The position numbers were made by a program, and so were the translations under genes. Positions 37,451 to 47,624 of a DNA stretch of 64,000 nt are shown one piece after another. The notes under the pieces were generated by a model, which did no database searches, was not told the DNA's origin, and saw nothing but the letters and a program-made list of their open reading frames with translations. Origin of the DNA: Mammaliicoccus sciuri (GTDB lineage Bacteria > Bacillota > Bacilli > Staphylococcales > Staphylococcaceae); the NCBI RefSeq assembly GCF_025561425.1, contig NZ_CP094824.1, forward strand, positions 496,001 through 560,000, read 5' to 3'. Numbering within the stretch: the stretch's first letter is position 1; the number at the start of each line of letters is the position of its first letter.

Positions 37451-37873
37451 TTACTGTATGGTTTCGGTCATTTTAGATGTTAAATCTAATATGGATGTTT
37501 GATTGAGTGTATCAATAATTTGTTGATCTACTTGTGTGTAAACATCATCTAATGCAGACTGTATATTTTGTCCGACGATACAATCTGGATTTGTGTCTTG
37601 ATGAATTTTAGCGAAATGTTCTTCATCTTGAATAAGTTTATAAACGTCGCCTAATAAGATTTGATCTGCTGATTGAGCAAGTCGATAGCCTGATTTACCT
37701 TGTTGGCTTTCGATTAAGTTACCATTTCTTAAATATTTACATATTTTTCTTACAAGTGTAGGGTTACTATTAATGCTACCTGCTATAAATTTACTAGATG
37801 TAGGTTCTTTGTTCACAGATATTAATGATAATATATGAATTGCAACTGATATTTGTGTATTCACGCTTTTCAC
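37451..37873 (-). CDS. Rrf2-family transcriptional regulator
   Basis: 140 residues. The N-terminal winged helix reads NTQISVAIHILSLISV and SKFIAGSINSNPTLVRKICKYLRNGNLIES, typical of Rrf2. One cysteine (in DCIVG, about residue 103) is visible, not the three-cysteine set of iron-sulfur members, so this is the YwnA-like group. It lies 60 bp downstream of an NAD(P)-binding protein on the same strand and probably regulates that small operon. Signal unknown. Confidence 0.86.
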   Translation of the reverse strand: MKSVNTQISVAIHILSLISVNKEPTSSKFIAGSINSNPTLVRKICKYLRNGNLIESQQGKSGYRLAQSADQILLGDVYKLIQDEEHFAKIHQDTNPDCIVGQNIQSALDDVYTQVDQQIIDTLNQTSILDLTSKMTETIQ

Positions 37874-37933
37874 CTCTTAGATTCCTTATTTATTATAACT
37901 TTGAGAGATGAGAATTGCGATAGTAAATGCGTA

Positions 37934-38563
37934 TTATTTTGATAATACTGAAATTCTTTCTTGGATATGGTTACCTTCAGTTGCTTCATCTACTAATGCA
38001 ATGGCGTAATCAGCATAGCTTATTTTACTTTCACCTTTATCGTTTAGTGTGAAGACTTCCCCAGCTAAAATATATTCTCCAGTTCTTTCTCCATCAGCTA
38101 TAAATTCTGCTGCAGGACTTATAAATGTCCAACGTACGTCATCTCTTTTACGAAGGTCTACAAGTGCTTTACCTTGAGCTATTGCAAGTGGTTTATATAC
38201 TTCTGGAAAATCAGGTGTATCGAATAGTTGGTTTTCTAATTGATCATCAACGAATAAACTACCAGCGCCTCCGATTATAATTAATCGTGTGTTTGTGTTT
38301 GATAAAATATCACTTAAATGTTGAATAGAGTCTTGGTGTAAATGAAGTTTGTCTTCTCTAATTTCACCGAAAGCATCTACAACAACATCGAATTGTGTTA
38401 AGTCTTCAGTTGTTAAATCAAATATATCTTTAATAATAGATTGTGTTGCCACTGTTTTATTTTCGTTACGAACGATGGCTGTTACATCTAATCCTCTGTT
38501 AATTGCTTCTTCTGTAATTAATTTACCTGCTTTACCGTTTGCTGCTATAACACCTATTTTCAT
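37934..38563 (-). CDS. NAD(P)-binding NmrA/SDR-like protein
   Basis: About 209 residues. Rossmann opening KIGVIAANGKAGKLITEEA (glycine-rich loop GxxGxxG-like), then VVDAFGEIRED, LIIIGGAGSLFVDD and TFISPAAEFIADGERTGEYILAGE, the pattern of atypical short-chain dehydrogenases (YwnB/NmrA group). First gene of a pair with the Rrf2 regulator, the same pairing as ywnB-ywnA in Bacillus. Start is the ATG at the complement of 38561-38563, preceded by AAAGAGGTTG. Redox role inferred; substrate unknown. Confidence 0.82.
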   Translation of the reverse strand: MKIGVIAANGKAGKLITEEAINRGLDVTAIVRNENKTVATQSIIKDIFDLTTEDLTQFDVVVDAFGEIREDKLHLHQDSIQHLSDILSNTNTRLIIIGGAGSLFVDDQLENQLFDTPDFPEVYKPLAIAQGKALVDLRKRDDVRWTFISPAAEFIADGERTGEYILAGEVFTLNDKGESKISYADYAIALVDEATEGNHIQERISVLSK

Positions 38564-38645
38564 TTTACACAACCTCTTTCTTGTATTTAATATAGATACA
38601 AGTTGAGTATAATATGTATATCTGGTTTTGTCAAAAGTTTTGTGT

Positions 38646-38680
38646 ATAAAAAAACTGCTATGTGGAAATCCACATAGCAG
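38646..38680 (-). terminator. Terminator after the transglycosylase gene
   Basis: On the minus strand CTGCTATGTGG pairs with CCACATAGCAG (38655-38665 and 38670-38680), followed by TTTTTTT. Confidence 0.92.
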
Positions 38681-38698
38681 ATGTTTGTTTATTTATTC

Positions 38699-39139
38699 TT
38701 ACCACCAGTTGTTAGCTTGACGGAAAGCAATTGCAGCTTCGATTGAACCGTAACGTTCTTTAGCATAGTTGATCATGCCTTTAGTTTGTTCAGTAACACT
38801 ACCTGTACCCCAAGATTCTTTAGTTTGACCAAGACCTCTGTAGCCAAGTTCATTTACGGCATTTGGGTTGCCGCTAGATTCAGGCATTACGATGTTATCC
38901 CATAATGCTTTTGTACCGCCAGCAGCGATAAACTCTTTATATACTTCACTTGTATTAGATGAATCAGTTGATTCTGTAGTTTGAGTTGCTTGAGTCGGTT
39001 GAGAGACTTGTGTAGTTGTATAGTTATAGTTTGTATTTTGATTAGAGTAGTTTGTATATTCACTTGCATCTGCTTGAGCGCCAAATCCAGAAGCAATAAT
39101 TCCTGCTGCAGCTGTTGTTGCAAATAATAATTTCTTCAT
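38699..39139 (-). CDS. Secreted transglycosylase, SceD/IsaA-like
   Basis: 146 residues. A signal peptide (MKKLLFATTAAAGIIASGFG, cleavage near AQADA) is followed by a Ser/Thr/Gln-rich linker (about residues 30-65) and a C-terminal lysozyme-like domain: FIAAGGTKALWDNIVMPESSGNPNAVN has the catalytic Glu in MPESSG; then GYRGLGQTKESWGTGSVTEQTKGM and the terminal RQANNWW. Staphylococcal IsaA/SceD proteins share this C-terminus and cleave peptidoglycan. AGGAAATTTATTTATG upstream. Shorter than IsaA (233 residues) because of a compact linker. Monocistronic. Confidence 0.88.
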   Translation of the reverse strand: MKKLLFATTAAAGIIASGFGAQADASEYTNYSNQNTNYNYTTTQVSQPTQATQTTESTDSSNTSEVYKEFIAAGGTKALWDNIVMPESSGNPNAVNELGYRGLGQTKESWGTGSVTEQTKGMINYAKERYGSIEAAIAFRQANNWW

Positions 39140-39307
39140 AAATAAATTTCCTCCATGTGCTATTTAAAGCATTTATAAATTTTGTATATTTATTACTTCA
39201 TACACTCTAACATCATTTTTGATATCATAGGTTACAGGAGAATAAAAATAAAATTTCTTTTATGACAGTCAGATTAAAAAGATAATAGGCATATGACAAG
39301 TTGTAAT

Positions 39308-39321
39308 TTGAAACGTTTACA
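39308..39321 (+). promoter_or_regulatory. cre-like sequence upstream of the acetyltransferase
   Basis: TTGAAACGTTTACA matches the cre consensus at 12 of 14 positions but fails at the invariant TG in positions 2-3. It sits 31 bp before the acetyltransferase start. Weak evidence. Confidence 0.25.
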
Positions 39322-39351
39322 GTAACTTTATAGAAATAGAGGTGTAAGATT

Positions 39352-39906
39352 ATGGAAAGAATTAAGCTTAAGATGATTAGAAATCATTTAGACAACATAC
39401 CTGAATATGAATTACCAGAGGGCTACTCAATTAGAATGTTTGAAGAAGGGGACGAACGTCTTTGGGCAGAAGTTGAAACTGCTGCAGGAGAATTTTCAAA
39501 TATTGATGAAGCATTGCAAAGGTTTCATAAAGAATTTGGCACTCATATAGAAGAAATGAAATATAGATGTTTATTTATTGAAAATGCATCAGGTGACGTA
39601 ATAGGGACGACGACAGCATGGTTCGGTCAATTACCTTTAACAGACTCACATTTAGGTAGAATACATTTTGTAGCCATTAAGCCGGAATATCAAGGTAAGA
39701 AATTATCAAAGCCATTATTAAGTGCTGCGCTTAACAAAATAATTGAGCTTGGTCACAAAGAAGTGTATTTAACGACACAAACAACCAGTTATCCAGCAAT
39801 TAATATGTATTTAAATTATGGTTTTGAACCATATGATCCAGACAACTCGGATCAAAAAGGTTGGTTGATGATGGAAGATATATTAAATAGGAAGTTAAAT
39901 GTATAA
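39352..39906 (+). CDS. GNAT-family N-acetyltransferase
   Basis: 184 residues. The GNAT core is clear: CLFIENASGDVIGTTTAWFG, then GRIHFVAIKPEYQGKKLSKPLLSAAL with the acetyl-CoA pyrophosphate loop (QGKKLSKP, a variant of Q/RxxGxG/A), and YLTTQTTSYPAINMYLNYGFEPY. It transfers an acetyl group to an unidentified amine. AGGTGTAAG precedes the ATG. Single gene; hairpin downstream shared with the convergent panE. Confidence 0.85.
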   Translation: MERIKLKMIRNHLDNIPEYELPEGYSIRMFEEGDERLWAEVETAAGEFSNIDEALQRFHKEFGTHIEEMKYRCLFIENASGDVIGTTTAWFGQLPLTDSHLGRIHFVAIKPEYQGKKLSKPLLSAALNKIIELGHKEVYLTTQTTSYPAINMYLNYGFEPYDPDNSDQKGWLMMEDILNRKLNV

Positions 39907-39944
39907 AAAATGCCCCTATACCATAATTCCCGTGGTATAGGGGC
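39904..39944. terminator. Terminator between the GNAT gene and panE
   Basis: GCCCCTATACCA (39912-39923) and TGGTATAGGGGC (39933-39944) form a perfect 12-bp stem. The T-run (TTTTTTATAC) is on the minus-strand side, so it serves panE best, but it can act on both convergent genes. Confidence 0.85.
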
Positions 39945-39960
39945 TATTAATATGGATGCA

Positions 39961-40809
39961 TTAATAAGTACTTAAAATTGCATAAGTACTATCTATATAA
40001 GGTGTTGTTAAATTGTTTTTTTGGCTAATTTTGTAGATATAACCTTGTATAAATGCTGTTTCTAAAGGTCTTTCACTTATCATGTCGTAATACATACTTG
40101 TACCCATATCATCAGGGTATCCTTCATAAATTTTCATTATGCTCTCTTCAAAATCATCATCAAAATAAATACCTTCAGCTTTAGCGACACGGTTACCTTC
40201 AACTAATAAGTTGTAACAAAGTGAATGTATTTGATTGTGTTTAAGTACACGAGCTGGTTGTCTCGTAAGAGCAGTTACCGTGTTAATACCTAAATTGACG
40301 ATTAATTTATACCAAACGTGTTGATCATAATCTTCGAGACATTCAATATTAAGTAAACTATCTTCGGTTAAACTTTTAATATCTAATGTGTGCGCATGAA
40401 TAGGTAATCTTAAAGTCCAATCTCTAAAATGCGTGACGACGTTATTTTCTTTTTGTCCACTTATATATACGACAGCATGAAATTTGTGCGGGTGATCAAT
40501 TTTTTCTAACTGTCCATATCCATTTTGAGTTAAAATAATAACGCTATTAGCATGTAGGATATGATGAAGATACGGGATGATTGCGTCGAGTTGCGTTGCT
40601 TTAACAGCAATAAATAAAATATCTACTTTTTCATGTGCATCTTCTAAAGATTGAACGGGAAATGAATGTTGCACATCGTGATTGTATTCTTGGAAATAGA
40701 CAGTTGAATTTGATCTTCCAAACAGCGTAACATCAAGGTTTGATTGCGTTAAAGCAAATGTAATGGCTGTACCCACAGCGCCAGGACCGATTATTCCAAA
40801 CTTTTTCAT
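39961..40809 (-). CDS. panE: 2-dehydropantoate 2-reductase
   Basis: 282 residues of the ApbA/PanE family: NADPH-binding [16 protein letters not shown] at the N-terminus, then the partially conserved [23 protein letters not shown], and the catalytic lysine in [23 protein letters not shown]. It reduces ketopantoate to pantoate in pantothenate synthesis. Divergent from panB with only 61 bp between, as expected for co-regulated pan genes. Confidence 0.86.
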   Translation of the reverse strand: MKKFGIIGPGAVGTAITFALTQSNLDVTLFGRSNSTVYFQEYNHDVQHSFPVQSLEDAHEKVDILFIAVKATQLDAIIPYLHHILHANSVIILTQNGYGQLEKIDHPHKFHAVVYISGQKENNVVTHFRDWTLRLPIHAHTLDIKSLTEDSLLNIECLEDYDQHVWYKLIVNLGINTVTALTRQPARVLKHNQIHSLCYNLLVEGNRVAKAEGIYFDDDFEESIMKIYEGYPDDMGTSMYYDMISERPLETAFIQGYIYKISQKNNLTTPYIDSTYAILSTY

Positions 40810-40870
40810 TTATTATTTTCCTTTCAATGTTAATATATACATAATAACAAATAAAAGAAGGTGGTACGGG

Positions 40871-42519
<1,649 letters not shown>

Positions 42520-42532
42520 GAAAGTATAGAAG

Positions 42533-42562
42533 CCGATTGTGCAGGGGCACAATCGGTTTTTT
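42533..42562 (+). terminator. panBC terminator
   Basis: CCGATTGTGC (42533-42542) and GCACAATCGG (42547-42556) form a perfect stem with a 4-base loop, followed by TTTTTT. Confidence 0.93.
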
Positions 42563-42693
42563 CGTTTACACGTTAAGTATAAAATAGAATTAATCATTAA
42601 AAAGGCAAATCGGGCATTATCAAATGGCATTTACAAATTTCTTAAAAATAAACGGGATTTTTGTAATGACTTTTTACAAAAGGAGATATCAAT

Positions 42694-43423
42694 ATGCTTT
42701 TAACAGAGAGAATGAAAGAAGATATATTTTCACAAGCAGAACAAAGCATTATTCAATATTTGTTTGAAGAAAACGAGAAGATTAAGTCTAAGACGTTAAA
42801 ACAAATTTCTAAAGAAACATATACACATCCTTCTACTGGTATTCGCATAGCTAAAAAGTTAGGATACGACGGTTGGTTAGAGTTGAATGATCATTATTTA
42901 GAAGAAGTAGAATATTTCAACCGACATTATGAATCAAATTGGCAAGACCGTTAAACTCTGTGCACTCGAACCCCATTTTGAAATAGAGAAGTCATCGAAA
43001 CATACATGTGCCATCTTCATTTCATATAGTGGTGAAAATCAAAGCATCTTGAAATTATTACCGATGTTAAAGAAAAAGCACATTCCAATTATCGGACTCA
43101 CAAGCATTGGCGAAAAAACAGTAACCAAATACGCAGACAGCACATTACGCATTTCAACAAGAGAAAAGTTATATTCCAAAATTAGCAACTTCACAACTCG
43201 AGATTCAATCAGTTTCTTAATGGATATTATGTATGCTTGCGTATATGGAACAGATTATGACAAACATACTGATTATAAAATCAATATCGTTAAGAATTTC
43301 GATAACCGCGTGACTCATAATAAGATGATACAGGGAACAAATCATCATAAAAAAACCTTAAAAATCGTGAAATTTACGATTTTTAGAGGTTTTTTAACAC
43401 TATTTATAATTTTTGACAATTAA
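42694..43423 (+). pseudogene. RpiR-family regulator with an internal deletion
   Basis: The HTH_6 domain is complete (EQSIIQYLFEENEKIKSKTL, SKETYTHPSTGIRIAKKLGYDGW) up to a TAA at 42952. In the next frame comes the second half of a SIS domain: TCAIFISYSGENQSILKLL, HIPIIGLTSIGEKTV, TREKLYSKISNFTTRDS. The linker and first SIS half, about 80-100 residues in family members, are missing. A single deletion not divisible by three at about 42940-42960 explains both the loss and the frame change. The second frame also runs through a terminator (43350-43396), so its true end is unclear. AAAGGAGA precedes the ATG. Non-functional. Confidence 0.75.
43350..43396 (+). terminator. Terminator after the RpiR remnant
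   Basis: AAAACCT-TAAAAATCGT pairs with ACGATTTTTA-GAGGTTTT (about 43352-43394), then TTTTT. Confidence 0.85.
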
Positions 43424-43567
43424 TTGAAATTTATGTAAAAATATAGGATAATATAACTAGTTTAATCAATAAATTATATGAAATTAAGACAACCTAGAGA
43501 ATGAATAAGATTAAAAATATAAAGCATTCTTTCCTTTTCTGTAGGGAGAGTAGAGTATGCTTTTTTA
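43424..43567 (+). ncRNA. Candidate small RNA or leader upstream of the GT locus
   Basis: TTGAAA (43424-43429), a 17-base spacer and GATAAT (43447-43452) form a good promoter. A hairpin built on AAAGCAT and ATGCTTT (about 43516-43564), with a pyrimidine-rich left arm TTCTTTCC facing GGGAGAG, ends in TTTTTT. No translatable frame with a ribosome binding site lies between. The unit predicts an RNA of about 110 nt, either a stand-alone sRNA or a leader with an attenuator for the glycosyltransferase genes starting at 43719. The rest of the interval to 43718 is AT-rich with no other signal I can support. Confidence 0.4.
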
Positions 43568-43718
43568 CGTTTAAATAACTTTTGTGAAATTCAATTAATA
43601 AAATATATGTTTGAAAGTTTAATAATATAAACAGTTATAAAGAGAAAATAACAACTCGTTTGAATATTAAATACATTAAAACTTCGACAAGAACTATATT
43701 GATGTAGGACGTGAAAAG

Positions 43719-44987
43719 ATGTTTTCGATAATAATAACTGTATACAATGCTGAAAATACAATAAAGCATACGTTAAACGGCATTATTCATAATTGTCGCA
43801 ATGCGTTGTATGAAATTATTGTAGTGAATGACGGGAGTCAGGATGGAACACTTAATATATTAAATACATATAAGAATGTTAAGTATGTAACGATTATCAA
43901 TCAAGAAAATCATGGTGTGAGTAAAGCAAGAAATGTAGGTATAAAGCATGTCAGTAAACACTCTGAATATATCACATTTGTTGATGATTCTGACATGATA
44001 AGTGAGAACTTTATATCGGAAGCAAAGAACTTCTTTGGAGCGCACCCAAAAATCAATATTGCTATGGCACCTATTACGATATGCAAAGATGGTAAGGAAT
44101 ATAGCCAAACATTGAACTATAGATTTAACACAAATGAGTCATATATTGATATATTTAAAAATTATCGTGATATTCATTTTCATATCGGAGGGGTAGTATT
44201 CAGAAGATCATTATTTAACAATCCTGAATATAAGTTCAATGAAGCCATATCATATTGGGAAGACGCTACTTTAATTAATACGATTATTTTAGATCAAAGA
44301 TATTACGGATTACTCAAGGCTAGTAAGTATTTTTATAATAGAAATAATACCAATTCTTTAAGCCAAAAATGTTGGTATTCTGATGCGAGATATACGAGCC
44401 ATATCAATACAAATTATTTGCCGTTAGTCAAAAAATCTCTATCTCAATATGGAAAAGTTATAAACTACATACAATATTTAGTAGCTTTGCACTATTTGCA
44501 ATACATATTAGAACATAATCAGAAATTCATTAATAACATGAAAGAAAACTTAACAGAAGAATTTATCACAAGTTCTAAAAATTTGTTTACATACATCGAT
44601 ACTGAAATTATTGATCAATTAAAGTGCCCAACACGAAATAAGGCATTCTTATACCAATTGAAAGATGAAAAATATCCTTATTATTTAAAGAACAATCATA
44701 TAAGAATACTCATCCATCATTATAAAAATAAAAAAATATTATTCTCCTTATCAGATGATATAGGTGTTTCAGATGAAAGTGCAGAAATCTCTATCTACTT
44801 TAGAAATAAGTATCAAACAAATGCGATTGCTAAAGAGAGAAGAGAAGTAACAATATTAGGAAATAAAGTGAATGATCTCTCATTAATTCATTTTGAAGCC
44901 CGTATACCGAGGAGTTTGATTTTCTTTGGATTTAAAGTGAAGATTAAAGATTTAAAAACTAACAACGAAATGGTACTGCACCCCTAA
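43719..44987 (+). pseudogene. GT2 glycosyltransferase interrupted near its 3' end by an IS
   Basis: The reading frame gives 422 residues: a GT-A fold (MFSIIITVYNAENTIKHTLNG, IIVVNDGSQDGTLNI, GVSKARNVGIKH, TFVDDSDMI with the DDSD metal motif) and a C-terminal part without clear homology. The last three residues and stop are contributed by the IS150-group element inserted at 44977. Without the element and one copy of the TAC duplication, the frame continues from 44976 to 46435 and ends at a TAA at 46488-46490: VPIWIKSEPLYKRLKRKFI, for 437 residues. So the insertion removes only the basic C-terminal tail, and partial function is possible. The family makes cell-surface polymers; acceptor unknown. 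Confidence 0.85.
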
Positions 44988-45019
44988 AGTTAGAGTAAAA
45001 AAACTAACTTTAGGGGGTG
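44979..45019 (+). promoter_or_regulatory. Hairpin in the left end of the IS
   Basis: CACCCCTAAAGTTAG (44979-44993) is complementary to CTAACTTTAGGGGGTG (45004-45019) with one extra base, separated by an A-rich loop. Many insertion sequences carry such a stem next to the left end, which hides the transposase ribosome binding region (here AGGGGGTG itself) in readthrough mRNA. Confidence 0.65.
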
Positions 45020-45026
45020 TTTTAAT

Positions 45027-45578
45027 ATGACAAAATATAGTGATGAATTTAAGTTGAAAGTTGTAAGAGATTATCTAGATGGCCATTATGGTTATCGAAA
45101 ATTAGCTAAAAAATATAATATACCTGATAAAATTATTATACGAACATGGGTAAAAGCCTTTCAATCATTCGGTGTAGATGGCATTAAAAAGAAACAGAAA
45201 AAGACAGTTTATTCTGTTACATTCAAAATAAATGTATTAAACTATATGAAAAGAACAGGCGATTCCTTCCAAGATACAGCGATTAAATTTGGCCTAAATA
45301 CCCCATCTATTATTGTGCGATGGAAAAAGATATATGACAAAGAAGGTGTGGAAGGACTCGAAAAGCCGAAAGGACGACCTCCCATGAAAAAGAAGAAACA
45401 GAAGAAATCTAATCAAAACCTATCACGAGAAAAAGAGTTAGAGCTAGAAAATGAAAATCTTCGATTAGAGAATGCTTATTTAAAAAAGTTGAACGCTTTT
45501 CGAGAGAATCCGAGTGCCTTTCTAGAAAAGCACAAGCAGCAGTGGCATTCGAACTCAAAGAAGAAGGATTCAAATTAA
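45027..45578 (+). CDS. IS150-group transposase OrfA (DNA-binding part)
   Basis: 183 residues with two helix-turn-helix segments (FKLKVVRDYLDGHYGYRKLAKKYN and FKINVLNYMKRTGDSFQDTAIKFG), a basic linker (GRPPMKKKKQKKS) and a leucine-zipper-like coiled coil (ELELENENLRLENAYLKKL). A -1 frameshift at A-AAA-AAG (45482-45488, codons TTA-AAA-AAG) would fuse it to OrfB; the -1 frame is open from there into OrfB. The start ribosome site AGGGGGTG lies within the end hairpin. Confidence 0.88.
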   Translation: MTKYSDEFKLKVVRDYLDGHYGYRKLAKKYNIPDKIIIRTWVKAFQSFGVDGIKKKQKKTVYSVTFKINVLNYMKRTGDSFQDTAIKFGLNTPSIIVRWKKIYDKEGVEGLEKPKGRPPMKKKKQKKSNQNLSREKELELENENLRLENAYLKKLNAFRENPSAFLEKHKQQWHSNSKKKDSN

Positions 45579-46405
45579 AAGATATCTTAGTAAAGGTTGG
45601 TATACCAGAAGCAACCTATCATTACCATGCCAAACAATTACAAAAGGAAGATTTAGATAAAGGTTGGAAGAAAAAGATCATTGAACTTTTTCAAAAACAC
45701 AACGGTAAATACGGCTATCGTCGTATATATTTAGCTTTGAGAAATCAAGGTTATCTCATTAACCATAAGAAAGTACAACGAATTATGCGAGAACTAGGAT
45801 TAAAATGTCAAAAATTCACACGTAAATCACGCTATCAATCATACAAAGGTACAGTTGGTAAAGTGGCTGAAAATCGCTTGAATCGTAGATTCCATACATC
45901 TATTCGACTTCAAAAATTAGTGACAGATATCACTGAATTTAAATGTGCTGAAGAACAAAAATTATATCTCAGCCCTATTATGGATTTATACAATGGGGAA
46001 ATCATTTCTTATGGTATATCCAGAAGACCAACATTAGACTTAGTACTTCAATCATTGGATAAAGCAGTTACAATCATTAAGCATGAAGCACCATATCGTA
46101 CGACGATACATTCTGATCAAGGTTGGCATTATCAGCATAATGCATGGATTAGAAGATTATCGGAACAAAGGATTTATCAAAGTATGTCACGTAAAGCGAC
46201 GTGTGCGGATAATGCTTCTATGGAGAATTTCTTTGGCATCATGAAGCAGGAAATGTATCATGGAGAAGAACTTGTTAACTATGAAACATTAAAAAGAAGA
46301 ATTGAGGATTACATCTATTGGTATAACAATGAACGTTTGAAATTAAAATTGGCTGGACGAAGTCCAGTACAATACCGAACTCAATCCAGCCAATTAATAG
46401 CATAA
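45542..46405 (+). CDS. IS150-group transposase OrfB (DDE catalytic part)
   Basis: 287 residues if started at the GTG at 45542. The HTH_21 segment (KYGYRRIYLALRNQGYLINHKKVQRIMRELGL) precedes the retroviral-type DDE core: Asp in LVTDITEFK, Asp in TIHSDQGWHYQ, and Glu in ASMENFFGIMKQEM, ending with the usual RIEDYIYWYNNERL and SPVQYR. Normally made as an OrfAB fusion by -1 frameshifting. Intact. Confidence 0.9.
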   Translation: MAFELKEEGFKLKDILVKVGIPEATYHYHAKQLQKEDLDKGWKKKIIELFQKHNGKYGYRRIYLALRNQGYLINHKKVQRIMRELGLKCQKFTRKSRYQSYKGTVGKVAENRLNRRFHTSIRLQKLVTDITEFKCAEEQKLYLSPIMDLYNGEIISYGISRRPTLDLVLQSLDKAVTIIKHEAPYRTTIHSDQGWHYQHNAWIRRLSEQRIYQSMSRKATCADNASMENFFGIMKQEMYHGEELVNYETLKRRIEDYIYWYNNERLKLKLAGRSPVQYRTQSSQLIA

Positions 46406-46503
46406 TGGAAACTCTAACTTTGGGGGGTCACTACCAATATGGATTAAAAGCGAACCTTTATATAAGAGGTTAAAACGTAAATTTATTTAAAAGGAGATAA
46501 GTA

Positions 46504-47613
46504 ATGAAAATTTCAGTGATATTACCTGTATATAACGTAGAGGAATATATTCATGATTGTTTAAATTCATTATTAGCACAAAGTATAGGTGAAGAAAATT
46601 TAGAAGTTATTTTAGTAGACGATTGTTCTACTGATAACACGCCAGAAAAAATCAATGAATTTAAAAATAAATTCACAAATTTCGTTTATTATCGATTACC
46701 TGAAAATGAAGGGTCGCCAGGTAAACCAAGAAATATAGGTGTGGAATTATCTAATGGAGAGTTTATCCATTTTATGGACCCTGATGACATATTAGATGAG
46801 TTTGCCTATGAAACACTATTGGAATTGATGGACGAAAAAGATGACTTTTCGATGGGTAAAATGATTACCTTTAACGAAGATGGAAGCCAGTTTGAGCATA
46901 CTACTTTCAGAGAATATAAGCTCAATAAAACGTATAAATCAACAAACTTAAAAGAAACACCATTTTTTGCACAAGTTAAAGTAGGTGTTGTATTAAAGCT
47001 GATTCGTAAATCATTCTATATCAATCATGAAATTTCTTTTATTGAAGGAATGAGAAACGGTGAAGATAAAATTGTAGATACAATGTTATACACGTCTGCT
47101 TCTTCTTTCTCATATGTTCCGTATGTGATTTATAAATATAGGAATAGAAACATTGGAGATAATAAATCATTAACTCATCAAGAAGCTGAAGGCGCAATTT
47201 ATAACGATATTAAAGCTTATTATGATTGTGAGAAATACTATGATAGTGAAACGTTGGAATTCTTTAAGATTAATGTACTCAGATCTATATTCTGGAAAGT
47301 GATAGATGACGAATTTGATGCATTAAATGATGAAAGTAAATTAAATATTATGAGCTCGATATATGACATTGTTAAAAGTTACGATGAAAAAATTATAAAA
47401 ATGTACTTAAACAATGAAGAGCCGATTATAAAATTAATCAGAAATCAAGCTTTTGACTTAGCGATCTCATATGCAATGTTATTGAAAGACCGCAGAAAGT
47501 ATTTTTATCAAGGAAGAGATATTGAAAAAAGGTTTAGAGAGCAAAAGCAATTTAATAAAAGTAAAAGTTATTTAGTGTATAAAGCACTGAATAAATTAAA
47601 AATCATGAAATAG
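46504..47613 (+). CDS. GT2 glycosyltransferase (surface polymer)
   Basis: 369 residues. GT-A domain: KISVILPVYNVEEYIHDCLNSLL, VILVDDCSTDNTPEKI, NEGSPGKPRNIGVEL and HFMDPDDILDE (DPDD metal site). The C-terminal third is helical and ends in a basic tail (KSKSYLVYKALNKLKIMK) much like that lost by its IS-disrupted paralog upstream. AAAGGAG precedes the ATG. It is the only undamaged gene of the four-gene polymer locus and is followed 11 bases later by the TagF-like gene. Confidence 0.85.
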   Translation: MKISVILPVYNVEEYIHDCLNSLLAQSIGEENLEVILVDDCSTDNTPEKINEFKNKFTNFVYYRLPENEGSPGKPRNIGVELSNGEFIHFMDPDDILDEFAYETLLELMDEKDDFSMGKMITFNEDGSQFEHTTFREYKLNKTYKSTNLKETPFFAQVKVGVVLKLIRKSFYINHEISFIEGMRNGEDKIVDTMLYTSASSFSYVPYVIYKYRNRNIGDNKSLTHQEAEGAIYNDIKAYYDCEKYYDSETLEFFKINVLRSIFWKVIDDEFDALNDESKLNIMSSIYDIVKSYDEKIIKMYLNNEEPIIKLIRNQAFDLAISYAMLLKDRRKYFYQGRDIEKRFREQKQFNKSKSYLVYKALNKLKIMK

Positions 47614-47624
47614 GAGTATGAATT

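Larger units (their letters stand above)
44977..46431 (+). mobile_element. IS3-family element, IS150 group
   Basis: About 1455 bp. The ends TGCACCCCTAAAGTTAGAGT and (reverse complement of right end) TGACCCCCCAAAGTTAGAGT match at 17 of 20 positions. A TAC target duplication flanks it (44974-44976 and 46432-46434). It encodes orfA and orfB in overlapping frames with an A-AAA-AAG slippery site at 45482-45488. Size, end sequence and gene layout are those of the IS150 group. Both genes are open, so the element looks complete and potentially mobile; it lies in the same direction as the host gene. Confidence 0.9.

Noticed and set aside
38887-39123. Alternative Gln/Leu-rich frame inside the transglycosylase gene
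   Set aside because: It is an artefact of the Ser/Thr/Gln-rich linker read in another frame; no ribosome binding site and the overlapping gene is clearly real.
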